Translations under genes and position numbers: made by a program
Notes under the pieces: model-generated
What the model saw: the letters and a program-made list of their open reading frames with translations, nothing else
The model's database searches: none
What the model was told of the DNA's origin: nothing
Shown here: piece after piece, positions 8,035-16,681 of the stretch
Layout of the letters: the number at the start of each line of letters is the position of its first letter
Numbering within the stretch: position 1 is the stretch's first letter
Assembly (NCBI RefSeq): GCF_018642165.1
Contig: NZ_JAHHZM010000004.1
Coordinates: forward strand, 248,001-312,000
Direction: 5' to 3'
Length of the DNA: 64,000 bases
Origin: Echinicola shivajiensis
Lineage (GTDB): Bacteria; Bacteroidota; Bacteroidia; Cytophagales; Cyclobacteriaceae

Positions 8035-9579
8035 ATGGAAGATAAGTTTGAGCTAAAGGCCCTTTTGGAGGAATTGGGCGTAAAAGAAGTGAATAAAGGT
8101 ACCTGGACAGGTGTGGAGTCTGTGGATTTGAGTGGTGAATGGTTGTTGAGTTATTCGCCGGTAGATGGGAAAGAAATAGGAAAGGTGCAAGAGACTTCAA
8201 GAGAGGCTTATGAGCAAGTTATTATGAAGGCTGAGAAAGCTTTTGTGACCTGGCGAAAAGTTCCTGCTCCGCAACGAGGAGAGATAGTGAGGCAGATAGG
8301 GAATGCCTTGCGTGAAAAGAAGTCCCATTTGGGGAAATTGGTTTCCTATGAAATGGGTAAGTCATATCAGGAGGGGTTGGGAGAGGTCCAGGAGATGATT
8401 GATATTTGTGATTTTGCAGTTGGGCTTTCCAGGCAGCTATATGGTTTGAGTATGCATTCTGAGCGTCCTGGGCACAGGATGTATGAGCAATGGCATCCAT
8501 TAGGGGTAGTAGGTGTTATTTCAGCCTTTAATTTTCCGGTAGCGGTATGGTCATGGAATACCATGATCGCTTGGGTGTGTGGGGATGTTTGTGTGTGGAA
8601 GCCATCAGAAAAAACTCCATTGACCTCCTTGGCCTGTCAGCATATTGCTGCAAAGGTATTTCATGAAAATGGGTATCCGGAAGGTATAAGTTCGCTTCTT
8701 ACGGGGAATGCAAATGTAGGGACTTTTTTAGCTGAAGATCCTAGGGTAGCTTTGGTGTCTGCTACAGGTTCTACAAGGATGGGTAAGGCTGTTGGAGAGG
8801 TTGTCGGTTCTAGGCTGGGTAAGGTGTTGTTGGAGTTGGGGGGGAATAATGCGATTATTATTACGGAAAATGCTGATTTGGATGTTGCTGTTCGCGGGGC
8901 TTTATTCGGGGCTGTGGGTACTGCCGGGCAAAGGTGTACCAGTACGCGTCGGTTGATTATTCATGAGTCTGTTTATGATGAGGTTAAGAATAGGTTGAAA
9001 GCGGCTTATGCGAAATTGGTAATCGGTAATCCTCTGGATGAGAAAAACCATGTAGGGCCATTGATTGATAAAGGGGCTGTAGAGAGTTATTTGTCAGCAA
9101 TAGAACGGGTGAAAGCTGAAGGTGGGGATGAATTGGTTGCTGGAGGTGTTTTGGAGGGAAAAGGTTATGAGTCTGGCTGTTATGTCAAGCCTTGTGTTTA
9201 TGAAGTGGAGAACCATTTTCAAGTTGTCAAACAAGAAACTTTTGCGCCAATATTGTACTTGGTTAAATTTCAGGATTTAGAGGAGGCGGTTGCTATTCAG
9301 AATGGCGTGCCACAGGGTCTGTCTTCGGCTATAATGACAACCAATATGAGAGAGGCCGAGTATTTTCTTTCTGTGGCAGGGTCGGATTGCGGTATTGCCA
9401 ATGTTAATATTGGGACTTCCGGGGCGGAGATTGGAGGAGCCTTTGGTGGTGAAAAGGAAACTGGAGGAGGACGTGAATCGGGTTCTGATGCTTGGAAGGT
9501 CTATATGAGGAGGCAGACAAATACTATTAACTATAGCACTGATCTGCCACTGGCCCAAGGGATAAAGTTTGATATTTGA
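8035..9579 (+). CDS. ALDH7-type aldehyde dehydrogenase (alpha-aminoadipic semialdehyde dehydrogenase-like)
   Basis: A 514-residue NAD(P)-dependent cytosolic aldehyde dehydrogenase. The sequence follows the antiquitin (ALDH7A1) type closely: GVISAFNFPVAVWSWN for the oxyanion Asn, ELGGNNAII containing the general-base Glu, GTAGQRCTSTRRLIIHES with the catalytic Cys, and the ALDH7-specific end GGEKETGGGRESGSDAWKVY plus NYSTDLPLAQGIKF. Proteins of this type oxidise L-2-aminoadipate 6-semialdehyde in lysine breakdown, and related aldehydes. No lysine-pathway neighbour is present, so the natural substrate here is an inference. It is a single gene between its own terminator and that of degP. Confidence 0.9.
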   Translation: MEDKFELKALLEELGVKEVNKGTWTGVESVDLSGEWLLSYSPVDGKEIGKVQETSREAYEQVIMKAEKAFVTWRKVPAPQRGEIVRQIGNALREKKSHLGKLVSYEMGKSYQEGLGEVQEMIDICDFAVGLSRQLYGLSMHSERPGHRMYEQWHPLGVVGVISAFNFPVAVWSWNTMIAWVCGDVCVWKPSEKTPLTSLACQHIAAKVFHENGYPEGISSLLTGNANVGTFLAEDPRVALVSATGSTRMGKAVGEVVGSRLGKVLLELGGNNAIIITENADLDVAVRGALFGAVGTAGQRCTSTRRLIIHESVYDEVKNRLKAAYAKLVIGNPLDEKNHVGPLIDKGAVESYLSAIERVKAEGGDELVAGGVLEGKGYESGCYVKPCVYEVENHFQVVKQETFAPILYLVKFQDLEEAVAIQNGVPQGLSSAIMTTNMREAEYFLSVAGSDCGIANVNIGTSGAEIGGAFGGEKETGGGRESGSDAWKVYMRRQTNTINYSTDLPLAQGIKFDI

Positions 9580-9603
9580 TTATTAAAGATAGAGCTATTG
9601 ATA

Positions 9604-9628
9604 AAGGAGCTTTTAAGGCTCCTTTTTA
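9604..9628 (+). terminator. Intrinsic terminator after the ALDH gene
   Basis: AGGAGC / GCTCCT stem with a short AT-rich loop and a T5 tract, 25 bp after the stop codon. Confidence 0.8.
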
Positions 9629-9820
9629 TGTTTAGTTACAAGGGCTGGGTGTCAAGTAATGTTTCTGCTGGTAAATTGCTTATAAGTTTTGTCTTTCCGC
9701 TGCCTTAAAATTGTGGTAAACCACAGATAAAAAGGATGGGCATAGATTTAAAGTGGGGTGATGATCAGATTTGTGTATATCTGTACTTAAATATAGGATT
9801 CTCTTTAAAACAAAAACAAA

Positions 9821-9848
9821 AAAGCTAACCCTTATTAGGATTAGCTTT
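9821..9848 (-). terminator. Terminator, tRNA-array copy 1
   Basis: An AAAGCTAA...TTAGCTTT hairpin; on the minus strand it is followed by a run of six T's. It closes the transcript of the tRNA-like gene at 9856-9932 and has near copies at 10289-10315 and 10553-10580, all in the same position relative to a tRNA or tRNA-like gene. Confidence 0.75.
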
Positions 9849-9855
9849 AAATACG

Positions 9856-9932
9856 TGGGAATTGAGGGATTCGAACCCCCGATTCTCCCGACTGTTTGTC
9901 GGGATGCTCTGAGTCAACTGGTTTAAATTCCT
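9856..9932 (-). pseudogene. tRNA-like gene with hairpin anticodon arm, copy 1
   Basis: The 3' half is identical to the neighbouring tRNA-Val genes (T arm GGGGG-TTCGAAT-CCCTC and acceptor strand AATTCCC), and the D-arm core CAGAGCA is kept in part. The anticodon arm is replaced by TCCCGACTGTTTGTCGGGA (plus strand, 9886-9904). That gives either a 5-bp stem with a 9-nt loop or a 7-bp stem with a 5-nt loop, with no canonical U33 or anticodon. The D arm is also damaged (AAACCAGTTGACTC instead of AGCTCAGTTGGTTC) and the first acceptor pair is mismatched. It is probably not a working tRNA. A second copy at 10327-10403 carries the same arm. Confidence 0.7.
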
Positions 9933-9981
9933 AAGAAGTTTTTAAACCAAAGTATTTTATATATTAAGAAGCGTTCTAGAT

Positions 9982-10236
9982 TTAATTAGGTTCTTTTTCG
10001 ATAAGTTGAATTATTCTTTTTCTACTTTTCCAAGACTTAATCTCTCGTTCTCTTGCATAAGCTTCTTTTTTGGAGGTATGTTGTTCGTAGTAAATGACGT
10101 TCCAATCGCTATGTTTTCCAGTAAATCCTTTATGGTTTGAATTGTGTTTCTTGAGTCTTTCGAGCAGGGATGATTCTGTGTGTCCGATGTAGAATTTGTC
10201 TGCAGACTTGGAGAAAAGAATGTATAAATAGGCCAT
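9982..10236 (-). CDS. Small GIY-YIG nuclease-domain protein between two tRNA-like genes
   Basis: An 84-residue single-domain GIY-YIG protein, a fold whose members cut DNA. The start MAYLYILFSK at 10236 places the GIY half of the motif at residues 5-7 (YIL) and YIG at residues 16-18, with the conserved Arg27 (LLERLKKH) and a C-terminal Glu-rich helix (KKEAYAREREIKSW) carrying the likely metal-binding Glu. A 16-residue upstream extension of the frame lacks family similarity, so I reject it. It resembles the UPF0213/YhbQ type often found near RNA genes in Bacteroidota. It sits 50 bp upstream of one tRNA-like gene and 52 bp past the terminator of another, on the same strand. Target unknown. Confidence 0.85.
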   Translation of the reverse strand: MAYLYILFSKSADKFYIGHTESSLLERLKKHNSNHKGFTGKHSDWNVIYYEQHTSKKEAYAREREIKSWKSRKRIIQLIEKEPN

Positions 10237-10288
10237 AGTTAAAAAAAGGTTTAGCCTGAAATTAAAATAATCTTCGTAAAACAAAAAA

Positions 10289-10315
10289 AAAGCTAATCTT
10301 TGTTAGGGCTAGCTT
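10289..10315 (-). terminator. Terminator, tRNA-array copy 2
   Basis: A diverged copy of the AAAGCTAA/TTAGCTTT hairpin, preceded on the plus strand by a poly-A run that becomes the T-run of the minus-strand transcript. It lies 12 bp past the second tRNA-like gene. Confidence 0.65.
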
Positions 10316-10326
10316 TAGTAAATACG

Positions 10327-10403
10327 TAGGAGTTGAGGGATTCGAGCCCCCGATTCTCCCGACTGTTTGTCGGGGTGCTTTGAGCCAACTGAGCTAAATT
10401 CCT
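10327..10403 (-). pseudogene. tRNA-like gene with hairpin anticodon arm, copy 2
   Basis: The D arm AGCTCAGTTGGCTC is tRNA-Val-like and intact, the T arm is GGGGG-CTCGAAT-CCCTC, and the acceptor AGGAATT/AACTCCT has one mismatch. The anticodon arm is again the GTCGGG hairpin (plus strand 10357-10375), two nucleotides longer than a normal arm and lacking a canonical anticodon. It is better preserved than copy 1, so it could be an expressed structural RNA. The same abnormal arm in two copies means it arose once and was duplicated, or was copied by conversion. A conventional tRNA finder would probably report a pseudo or undetermined tRNA. Confidence 0.7.
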
Positions 10404-10552
10404 AGGAAATTTTTAAGCCACTGAGATTTTTGTAGTACTCAAAAAAAAAGTTTTTAGGAGCTTGATTTATCCTGAGTGTAGGAGTAAAAGAGTATTTGTG
10501 CTTAGATTGCTTGATCCGATTTTCCTTGATTGATTTCCTCTAAAACAAAAAA

Positions 10553-10580
10553 AAAGCTAACCCTAATTAGGATTAGCTTT
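10553..10580 (-). terminator. Terminator, tRNA-array copy 3
   Basis: AAAGCTAACCC / GGATTAGCTTT hairpin with an A-run on the plus strand. It closes the transcript of the two tRNA-Val genes. Confidence 0.75.
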
Positions 10581-10586
10581 AATACG

Positions 10587-10661
10587 TGGGAATTGAGGGA
10601 TTCGAACCCCCGACCCTCTGCTTGTAAGGCAGATGCTCTGAACCAACTGAGCTAAATTCCC
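10587..10661 (-). tRNA. tRNA-Val (TAC), copy 1
   Basis: Complete cloverleaf on the minus strand. Acceptor GGGAATT pairs with AATTCCC, the anticodon stem is TCTGC/GCAGA with loop CTTACAA (anticodon TAC), and the T arm is GGGGG-TTCGAAT-CCCTC. CCA is not encoded. It is identical over its full length to the copy at 10713-10787 and 51 bp downstream of it, so the two are probably cotranscribed. Confidence 0.93.
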
Positions 10662-10712
10662 AAGAAATTTTTAAACCACTGTGATTTTTGAAAATACGCT
10701 CAAAAATCTTTG

Positions 10713-10787
10713 TGGGAATTGAGGGATTCGAACCCCCGACCCTCTGCTTGTAAGGCAGATGCTCTGAACCAACTGAGCTAAATTCCC
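10713..10787 (-). tRNA. tRNA-Val (TAC), copy 2
   Basis: Same sequence and fold as the gene at 10587-10661. It is the first gene of the array; the AT-rich stretch at 10790-10960 would hold the promoter. Confidence 0.93.
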
Positions 10788-11063
10788 TTTTTGACGATCT
10801 TTTATCGTGTAATTGGATTGCAAAGGTAGTTGTAAAATTGATAGGTGCAAATAATATATTTAAAAAAATATTGAATGGTTTATTAAGTGGTTGATAATGA
10901 ATAATAAAAAATAATTGAAAATATCTTCTCCTAATAAGTCTCCATTAAGAGAAGTGTTAAAATGTGTGAAAAAACACAGGATGATTTGACCATTAAAATA
11001 AAAGGATTTCCACTTCATCAATCTTTATGTAAATTTGCCAAAATCATATTAATAACACGATTT

Positions 11064-13016
11064 ATGAAATATACTTTAGAGAAATTTTTAATGCTGTTTC
11101 TTGCCTTCTTTTTAGTGCAGGAACTCCACGCTCAAGAAGTGGAAGAAAATAACCAAGGGGATTTTAATGATTTTATGTACCGCAAGGGCAATATATATCG
11201 TTCCGCTTCAGGAAAACCTGGGCCTAATTACTGGCAAAATGCAGCAGATTACAAAATTAATGTTAGTCTAGATGATAAGGAGCATACCATTACTGGTTCC
11301 ATTAGCATCCATTATACTAACAATAGCCCAGAAGCACTCGATTTTGTTTGGTTACAATTAGAACAAAATAGGTTCACCGAGGATTCAAGAGGTACATTGA
11401 CCACACCTATTCAAGGGAACCGCTATAACGGTGATGTTGATGGAGGTTACGATCTTTCCAATGTGCGAGCAACAGTAGGTAAAAGGGGGGATGCTTCAAA
11501 TAAGTATTTGGTAAATGATACCCGTATGCAGGTGTTCTTTGCGGAACCAATTCCGGCAAACGGTGGTGAAGCTACTGTTTCCATGGATTTTAGCTATAAA
11601 ATTCCAGTAAAAGGAATGGATAGAATGGGAAGACTGGACGTAGAAGATGGTACCATTTACGCCTTGGCACAATGGTACCCTAGACTTTCAGTTTTTGACG
11701 ATGTTAAAGGTTGGAATGTAGAACCTTATTTAGGTGCGGGTGAGTTCTACTTGGAGTATGGGGATATAGAATATGCTGTTACTGCCCCTGCTGATCATAT
11801 TGTTGTAGGTTCTGGTAAGCTGTTGAATCCTTCTGAGGTGATGTCCAAGGAAATGCTTAAGAGAATGGATCAGGCTATGAAGAGCGATACTTCAGTTTAT
11901 ATTTTGCGCCCTGAAGAGGTAACCGATGCTAGTACTCGTTTAAAACAAGAGGGTACTTTGACTTGGAAGTTTAAGATTGAAAATACTAGGGATGCGGCAT
12001 TTGCTTCATCTAAAGCATTTATCTGGGATGCGGCCAAAATAGATCTTCCTAGTGGAAAGACCATTGTTGCCCAATCTGTATATCCAAAAGAAAGTGATGG
12101 GCAAGAAGCTTGGACTAGATCAACAGAGTATAGTAAAGCATCGATTGAGCATTATTCTTCAATGTGGTTTGAATTTCCTTATGAGTCTGCGACCAATGTG
12201 GCTGCGGATATTGGAGGTATGGAATACCCTGGTTTGAATTTCTGTAGCTTTGAAAGTAAAGGTGAAGGACTTTGGGGTGTGACTGACCATGAATTTGGGC
12301 ATAACTGGTTTCCTATGATCGTTGGGTCTAACGAGCGTCTTTACCCATGGATGGACGAAGGATTCAATACCTTTATTAACCATTACAGCTCTTTGGCCTT
12401 CAATGATGGAGAATATGGTTCTGATTTGAACCAAACTAGAAAATACGTTACTTGGTTTAACCGTGAGACTAGGGAGGGTATCGATACTTATCCGGATGTG
12501 GTTGATACCAATAACTTGGGAATGACCGCTTATATGAAGCCTGGTATTGGCTTGATCATGTTGAGAGAGTATATCTTGGGTCATGAAAGGTTTGATAATG
12601 CCTTCAGGTCGTATATCAAAACATGGGCTTTCAAACATCCTCAGCCAACAGATTTCTTCAATCATATTGAAAATGTAGCTGGTGAAAACCTAAACTGGTT
12701 CTGGAAGAGCTGGTTCTATGGGAATGCCAATGTTGATCTTGCTTTGGATGGTGTGTATCCATATGCTGGAAATTATGTAATTGCTCTTTCTAACAGGGGC
12801 AGTGTTCCATTACCGGTATTGATCGAGGTAACTTTCAAAGATGGTTCAAGTGAAAGAATTACGCTTCCTGTCGAAATATGGCAACGTGGTGATAAGTGGA
12901 ATCATCTTTATAAATCAGAAAAAGAGGTGGAAAGCATGGAGATTGACCCTGATAAGGTATTACCAGATGTCAATATTTCCAATGATAAATGGCCGGCCAA
13001 TATCTATGAGAAATAG
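11064..13016 (+). CDS. M1-family zinc metallopeptidase, secreted
   Basis: A 650-residue exported aminopeptidase-like enzyme of family M1. The ATG at 11064 gives a clear signal peptide (MKYTLEKFLMLFLAFFLVQ, ending near LHAQ); the longer frame from 10962 would bury it and is rejected. The zinc motif HEFGHNW is at about residues 409-415, with the third ligand Glu in WMDEGFNTFINHY 18 residues on. GGMEYPG is the counterpart of the GAMEN exopeptidase motif of M1 enzymes. The N-terminal beta domain (about 50-250) also fits. It would trim peptides in the periplasm or at the surface. Monocistronic, with a strong terminator. Confidence 0.92.
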   Translation: MKYTLEKFLMLFLAFFLVQELHAQEVEENNQGDFNDFMYRKGNIYRSASGKPGPNYWQNAADYKINVSLDDKEHTITGSISIHYTNNSPEALDFVWLQLEQNRFTEDSRGTLTTPIQGNRYNGDVDGGYDLSNVRATVGKRGDASNKYLVNDTRMQVFFAEPIPANGGEATVSMDFSYKIPVKGMDRMGRLDVEDGTIYALAQWYPRLSVFDDVKGWNVEPYLGAGEFYLEYGDIEYAVTAPADHIVVGSGKLLNPSEVMSKEMLKRMDQAMKSDTSVYILRPEEVTDASTRLKQEGTLTWKFKIENTRDAAFASSKAFIWDAAKIDLPSGKTIVAQSVYPKESDGQEAWTRSTEYSKASIEHYSSMWFEFPYESATNVAADIGGMEYPGLNFCSFESKGEGLWGVTDHEFGHNWFPMIVGSNERLYPWMDEGFNTFINHYSSLAFNDGEYGSDLNQTRKYVTWFNRETREGIDTYPDVVDTNNLGMTAYMKPGIGLIMLREYILGHERFDNAFRSYIKTWAFKHPQPTDFFNHIENVAGENLNWFWKSWFYGNANVDLALDGVYPYAGNYVIALSNRGSVPLPVLIEVTFKDGSSERITLPVEIWQRGDKWNHLYKSEKEVESMEIDPDKVLPDVNISNDKWPANIYEK

Positions 13017-13056
13017 ATAAAATAAGTAATTGTCAATTAGGACAGCCTAATTGATC

Positions 13057-13090
13057 AAGGGGGTAGAATTTTATTCTATCCCCTTTTTTT
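13057..13090 (+). terminator. Intrinsic terminator after M1 peptidase gene
   Basis: A GGGGGTAGAAT...ATTCTATCCCC stem with a short loop, followed by seven T's. Confidence 0.88.
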
Positions 13091-13245
13091 GTTTTCAGAA
13101 ACAAGGTTCAGGATTTTTTATGATTTGATGGAGTCGAAATAAAATACAGGTTTTTGGTTGTTTTGATAAGTTTTTCAAGGTTAGGTTTTTGTTAATTCAA
13201 TTTTTCAGTCTTTTTTATTCTGAAAAACCAGTGTAGTGAGAGGCT

Positions 13246-13274
13246 TGTAAAAATACAATAGTGTAAAAAATACA
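13246..13274. promoter_or_regulatory. Putative arabinose-regulon operators 1 and 2
   Basis: Two adjacent palindromes: TGTA-AAAA-TACA at 13246-13257 and TGTA-AAAAA-TACA at 13262-13274. A third and better copy lies at 13327-13343. The same palindrome occurs upstream of araD and of the isolated GH43 gene. A weak promoter-like pair, TTTG near 13287 and TATATTCG near 13308, lies between sites 2 and 3, so the operators would flank the promoter. Confidence 0.6.
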
Positions 13275-13326
13275 TTTAAAATTTGCTTTGAAGTAAACTT
13301 TTGATTTATATTCGAAAATATAAATA

Positions 13327-13343
13327 GGTGTAAAAAATACACT
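13327..13343. promoter_or_regulatory. Putative arabinose-regulon operator 3
   Basis: GTGTA-AAAAA-TACAC is a perfect 15-bp palindrome in this AT-rich leader, 67 bp from operator 2 and about 140 bp before the SusC start. It is the most symmetrical member of the set. Confidence 0.65.
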
Positions 13344-13353
13344 TTTATAAAAT

Positions 13354-13422
13354 AGGTGGTTTTGGCCAGGCCACCTAGAGATCAGATATGATCCATGCGA
13401 TCGGTACCTGCCCTGAGCAGGT
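13354..13422 (+). promoter_or_regulatory. Structured 5' leader of the SusC operon
   Basis: Two hairpins in the likely untranslated leader: AGGTGG/CCACCT (13354-13376, 11-nt loop) and ACCTGC-CCTGA-GCAGGT (13406-13422). They may stabilise the mRNA or set translation of the SusC gene. The second resembles a dispersed hairpin repeat. Function is an inference. Confidence 0.4.
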
Positions 13423-13469
13423 GGGTGATTTTATTCATTCAATAATAATTATCAATAAACCCCCTTAGT

Positions 13470-16400
13470 ATGAAATTTGAACATTTACACAGAAAATTCA
13501 CTGTGTTTGTTTTGATGGGCTTACTATCCGCCCATCAATTTCCAAACCTCCAAGCGACGCCTGTCGCTGATCCCCATTTAAAATCAGCAATAGCTATTCC
13601 TCAAAGTGCCGAAGTAACTGTTTCAGGTACAGTGGTGGGTGAAGATGGAGAGCCTATTCCAGGTGTATCAGTGATTGTAAAGGGAACAGCCATGGGAGTG
13701 GCCACAGATTTAGATGGAAAATTCAATCTAGAAGTTCCTTCCAGTGAAAGTATTTTGGTTTTTTCCTATTTGGGCTATACTCCCAAAGAGATAAAAGTAG
13801 GTAACCAAAGCAATATTAATATTGTCCTAGAAGAAAGTCTTAGTGACTTAGGAGAAGTGATTGTAGTAGGTTATGGTGTCCAGAAAAAAGGGACCATAAC
13901 AGGTGCTGTAGGTGAAGTGAAATCTGATGATTTGATCAAAACCCCTTCAGTAACTACTTCTGAAGCTTTGGTAGGAAAAATCCAAGGAGTGACGGCCCGA
14001 CAAGGGGATGCTCGTCCTGGTGCCAGTGCCAATATTCAGATCAGGAATATGGGGCAGCCTCTTTTTGTAATTGACGGAATTCCATCTGATGCAGGTCAGT
14101 TCAATAACCTGGGGCAAAGTGATATTGAAAGTATAACCGTATTGAAGGATGCTTCTGCGGCCATTTATGGAATGCGGGCAGCCAATGGTGTGGTATTAGT
14201 GACCACCAAAAAAGGTAAAGCCAACCAGCCTGCAGAAATCAGTCTTTCTGGATATTATGGATTGCAGAATTTCACCAGGTATCCACAGCCTGCCAATGCT
14301 TATCAATTCCTAAGAGCTGATGCTGAGTCTGAAGTAAATCTTGGAGGCACTCCAAGTATCAGTCCTGAGGAATTGGCCAAGTGGCAGGAAGGTACAGAAA
14401 AAGGCTATAGAAGCTTTGATTATTATGACTTCATCATGAAGCCCAATGTTCCCCAGTATTCCCTTAATGGTAGTGCTGCTGGAGGTTCAGAAAATACAAA
14501 ATATTATTTCTCTCTTTCCCATTTGAATCAGGATGCACTGATTGATGATTACCTGTTCCAGCGTACCAATTTCCAGTCAAATATTGATATGACCTTGGCA
14601 GATGGTTTGACAGTAGGTACCCAGCTTAGCGGTAGGTTGGAAAATCGTGAACAAGTGGGTGTGCCAGGCTTGGATGATTATTTCAATCCTTTCCTGAGTA
14701 TTTTCACCATGTGGCCAACTGAAAGGCCATATGCCAATGATAATCCTAATTATGTCAATGGTGAAGTGCATAATATCAATGTAAATCCAGCGACCTATAC
14801 CAAGGAAGTTACTGGTTATGTGGATGAGGTTTGGAGAGCGATAAAGGGTAATTTTTATGCTCAGTATGAAACTGATTTTGGTTTGTCCTTTAAGGGGACT
14901 TATTCCTATAACTATACCACGCTTGATTTTGATGGTTTTGAGTATACCTATGATGCTTATATCTATGATGAGGATACTGATACCTATAACACCAGACCGG
15001 AGTTGGGTAACCAAAACCCTTGGAGAGAGAGAAGAAAGAGAAACACTGTGGACAGGGTGGGGCAGTTCCAAATCAATTATGCGAAGAACTTTGGGGACCA
15101 TAATTTAGCAGCCATAGCAGGATATGAGCGCTGGGACCAACAGTCTCACTATATGGTCGTTCATACTGTTCCGCCGAATAATTATATACCATTGATGTCT
15201 TTTGCAGATCAGGATTTATTGGTTGATGAAATCTACCAAGAAGCAAGGGAAGGTTATTTGGCCAAGGTCAATTATAACTACAAAGAAAAATATTTGCTAG
15301 AGCTGTTGGGCAGGTATGATGGATCTTTTCTTTTTGCTGAGGGTAGCCGCTTTGGATTTTTTCCAGGTGTTTCGGCAGGTTGGAAAATTTCTGACGAGTC
15401 GTTTATGGACGATATTAAAGGAAATGTGCTAAGTGATTTGAAATTTAGGGTTTCTTATGGGCAAACAGGTAATGATAGGTTTATCGGCAGTAATAATTTC
15501 ATCGTAGCTCCATTTAGTTATTATGCTGGGTATAATTTCATCCCAACTGCTGGAGGTAGTGCTATTTTGGATGGATCATTTGTGCCAGGTGTGGACCCAA
15601 GGGGATTGCCTATAACCAACCTTTCCTGGATTACCAATACCAACTTCAATATTGGCTTGGATGCCTATCTATTCAATAATAGGTTGTTTGTGCAAGGGGA
15701 TGTTTTCGAAAGAAAAAGAACTGGCTTGCCTGCAGGTAGGTATGACGTTTTGTTGCCTGCGGAAGTGGGGTATACCCTTCCTTCAGAAAACCTTGAATCA
15801 GATGCTCACAGAGGAGTGGAAGGTATTGTTACCTATACAGGAAAAGCCGGAGGAGTGGACTTCTCTCTAAGTGCCAACGGTACAATTTCCAGACTTAAAA
15901 TCATCGAGCGATATAAGCCGCGTTTTGGAAATTCTTGGAATGAATACAGAACTGACCAGGAAGGAAGATGGGCCAATATCAACTGGGGTTATCAAGTAGA
16001 AGGAAGATTTGAAAATGAAGAACAAATAGAGAATTACCCTGTAGATATTGATGGTAGGGGGAATAGAACAGTATTACCTGGTGACTTTATTTATAAGGAT
16101 GTCAATGGAGATGGTTTGATCAATGGGATGGATGAAAGACCTATTGGTTATGCAGAAGGGTCTAATCCTTATGTGAGTTTTGGATTGAATGGATCTGCCA
16201 GCTACAAAGGCTTTGAACTGTATTTCAGCTTTGCTGGAGCTTCCATGCAGACCTTTACCAGAAACTGGGAATTAAGATATCCATTCCAGAACAATGGGAC
16301 CTCTCCTGACTTTATGTTTGAAGACAGATGGCATAAAGCAGATTTGTACAATGCAGACAGTGAATGGGTGCCGGGGACTTATCCCGCTATAAGAAGGTTC

Positions 16401-16670
16401 GGTGCTGATCACCTTTACAGACATAATACTTTCTGGTTGACCAATGTGAAATACTTGAGGTTAAGAAACCTAGAGATAGGGTACAGGATTCCAAAAGAGA
16501 CCCTGGAAAAAATTGGCTTGAGTGCAGTTAGGGTATATGCCAATGGTACCAATCTGTTCTCAATTGACAATACGAAAGAATTTGGCGTGGATCCTGAAAT
16601 CGGTTCTCCTAATGGACTGGTATATCCTCAGCAGCGATTATTCAATTTTGGATTTAGCCTAACCTTTTAA
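13470..16670 (+). CDS. SusC/RagA-family TonB-linked outer-membrane transporter
   Basis: A 1066-residue outer-membrane beta-barrel that imports oligosaccharides with its SusD partner using TonB energy. After the signal peptide comes a carboxypeptidase-regulatory-like domain (about 45-120: TVSGTVVGEDGEPIPGVSVI), the SusC-type TonB box region GEVIVVGYGVQKKGT, a plug domain (about 130-245: IQIRNMGQPLFVIDGIPSD, LKDASAAIYGMRAANGVVLV), then the barrel ending in aromatic FNFGFSLTF. It is the first gene of the locus and is followed 11 bp later by SusD. The neighbours point to arabinan or arabino-oligosaccharides as cargo; this is inferred, since specificity cannot be read from the barrel. Confidence 0.96.
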   Translation: MKFEHLHRKFTVFVLMGLLSAHQFPNLQATPVADPHLKSAIAIPQSAEVTVSGTVVGEDGEPIPGVSVIVKGTAMGVATDLDGKFNLEVPSSESILVFSYLGYTPKEIKVGNQSNINIVLEESLSDLGEVIVVGYGVQKKGTITGAVGEVKSDDLIKTPSVTTSEALVGKIQGVTARQGDARPGASANIQIRNMGQPLFVIDGIPSDAGQFNNLGQSDIESITVLKDASAAIYGMRAANGVVLVTTKKGKANQPAEISLSGYYGLQNFTRYPQPANAYQFLRADAESEVNLGGTPSISPEELAKWQEGTEKGYRSFDYYDFIMKPNVPQYSLNGSAAGGSENTKYYFSLSHLNQDALIDDYLFQRTNFQSNIDMTLADGLTVGTQLSGRLENREQVGVPGLDDYFNPFLSIFTMWPTERPYANDNPNYVNGEVHNINVNPATYTKEVTGYVDEVWRAIKGNFYAQYETDFGLSFKGTYSYNYTTLDFDGFEYTYDAYIYDEDTDTYNTRPELGNQNPWRERRKRNTVDRVGQFQINYAKNFGDHNLAAIAGYERWDQQSHYMVVHTVPPNNYIPLMSFADQDLLVDEIYQEAREGYLAKVNYNYKEKYLLELLGRYDGSFLFAEGSRFGFFPGVSAGWKISDESFMDDIKGNVLSDLKFRVSYGQTGNDRFIGSNNFIVAPFSYYAGYNFIPTAGGSAILDGSFVPGVDPRGLPITNLSWITNTNFNIGLDAYLFNNRLFVQGDVFERKRTGLPAGRYDVLLPAEVGYTLPSENLESDAHRGVEGIVTYTGKAGGVDFSLSANGTISRLKIIERYKPRFGNSWNEYRTDQEGRWANINWGYQVEGRFENEEQIENYPVDIDGRGNRTVLPGDFIYKDVNGDGLINGMDERPIGYAEGSNPYVSFGLNGSASYKGFELYFSFAGASMQTFTRNWELRYPFQNNGTSPDFMFEDRWHKADLYNADSEWVPGTYPAIRRFGADHLYRHNTFWLTNVKYLRLRNLEIGYRIPKETLEKIGLSAVRVYANGTNLFSIDNTKEFGVDPEIGSPNGLVYPQQRLFNFGFSLTF

Positions 16671-16681
16671 ACCCCGAAATA

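Noticed and set aside
14577-15101. Minus-strand frame of 174 codons opposite SusC
   Set aside because: Low-complexity Ile-rich translation, fully inside a clear SusC gene in another frame.
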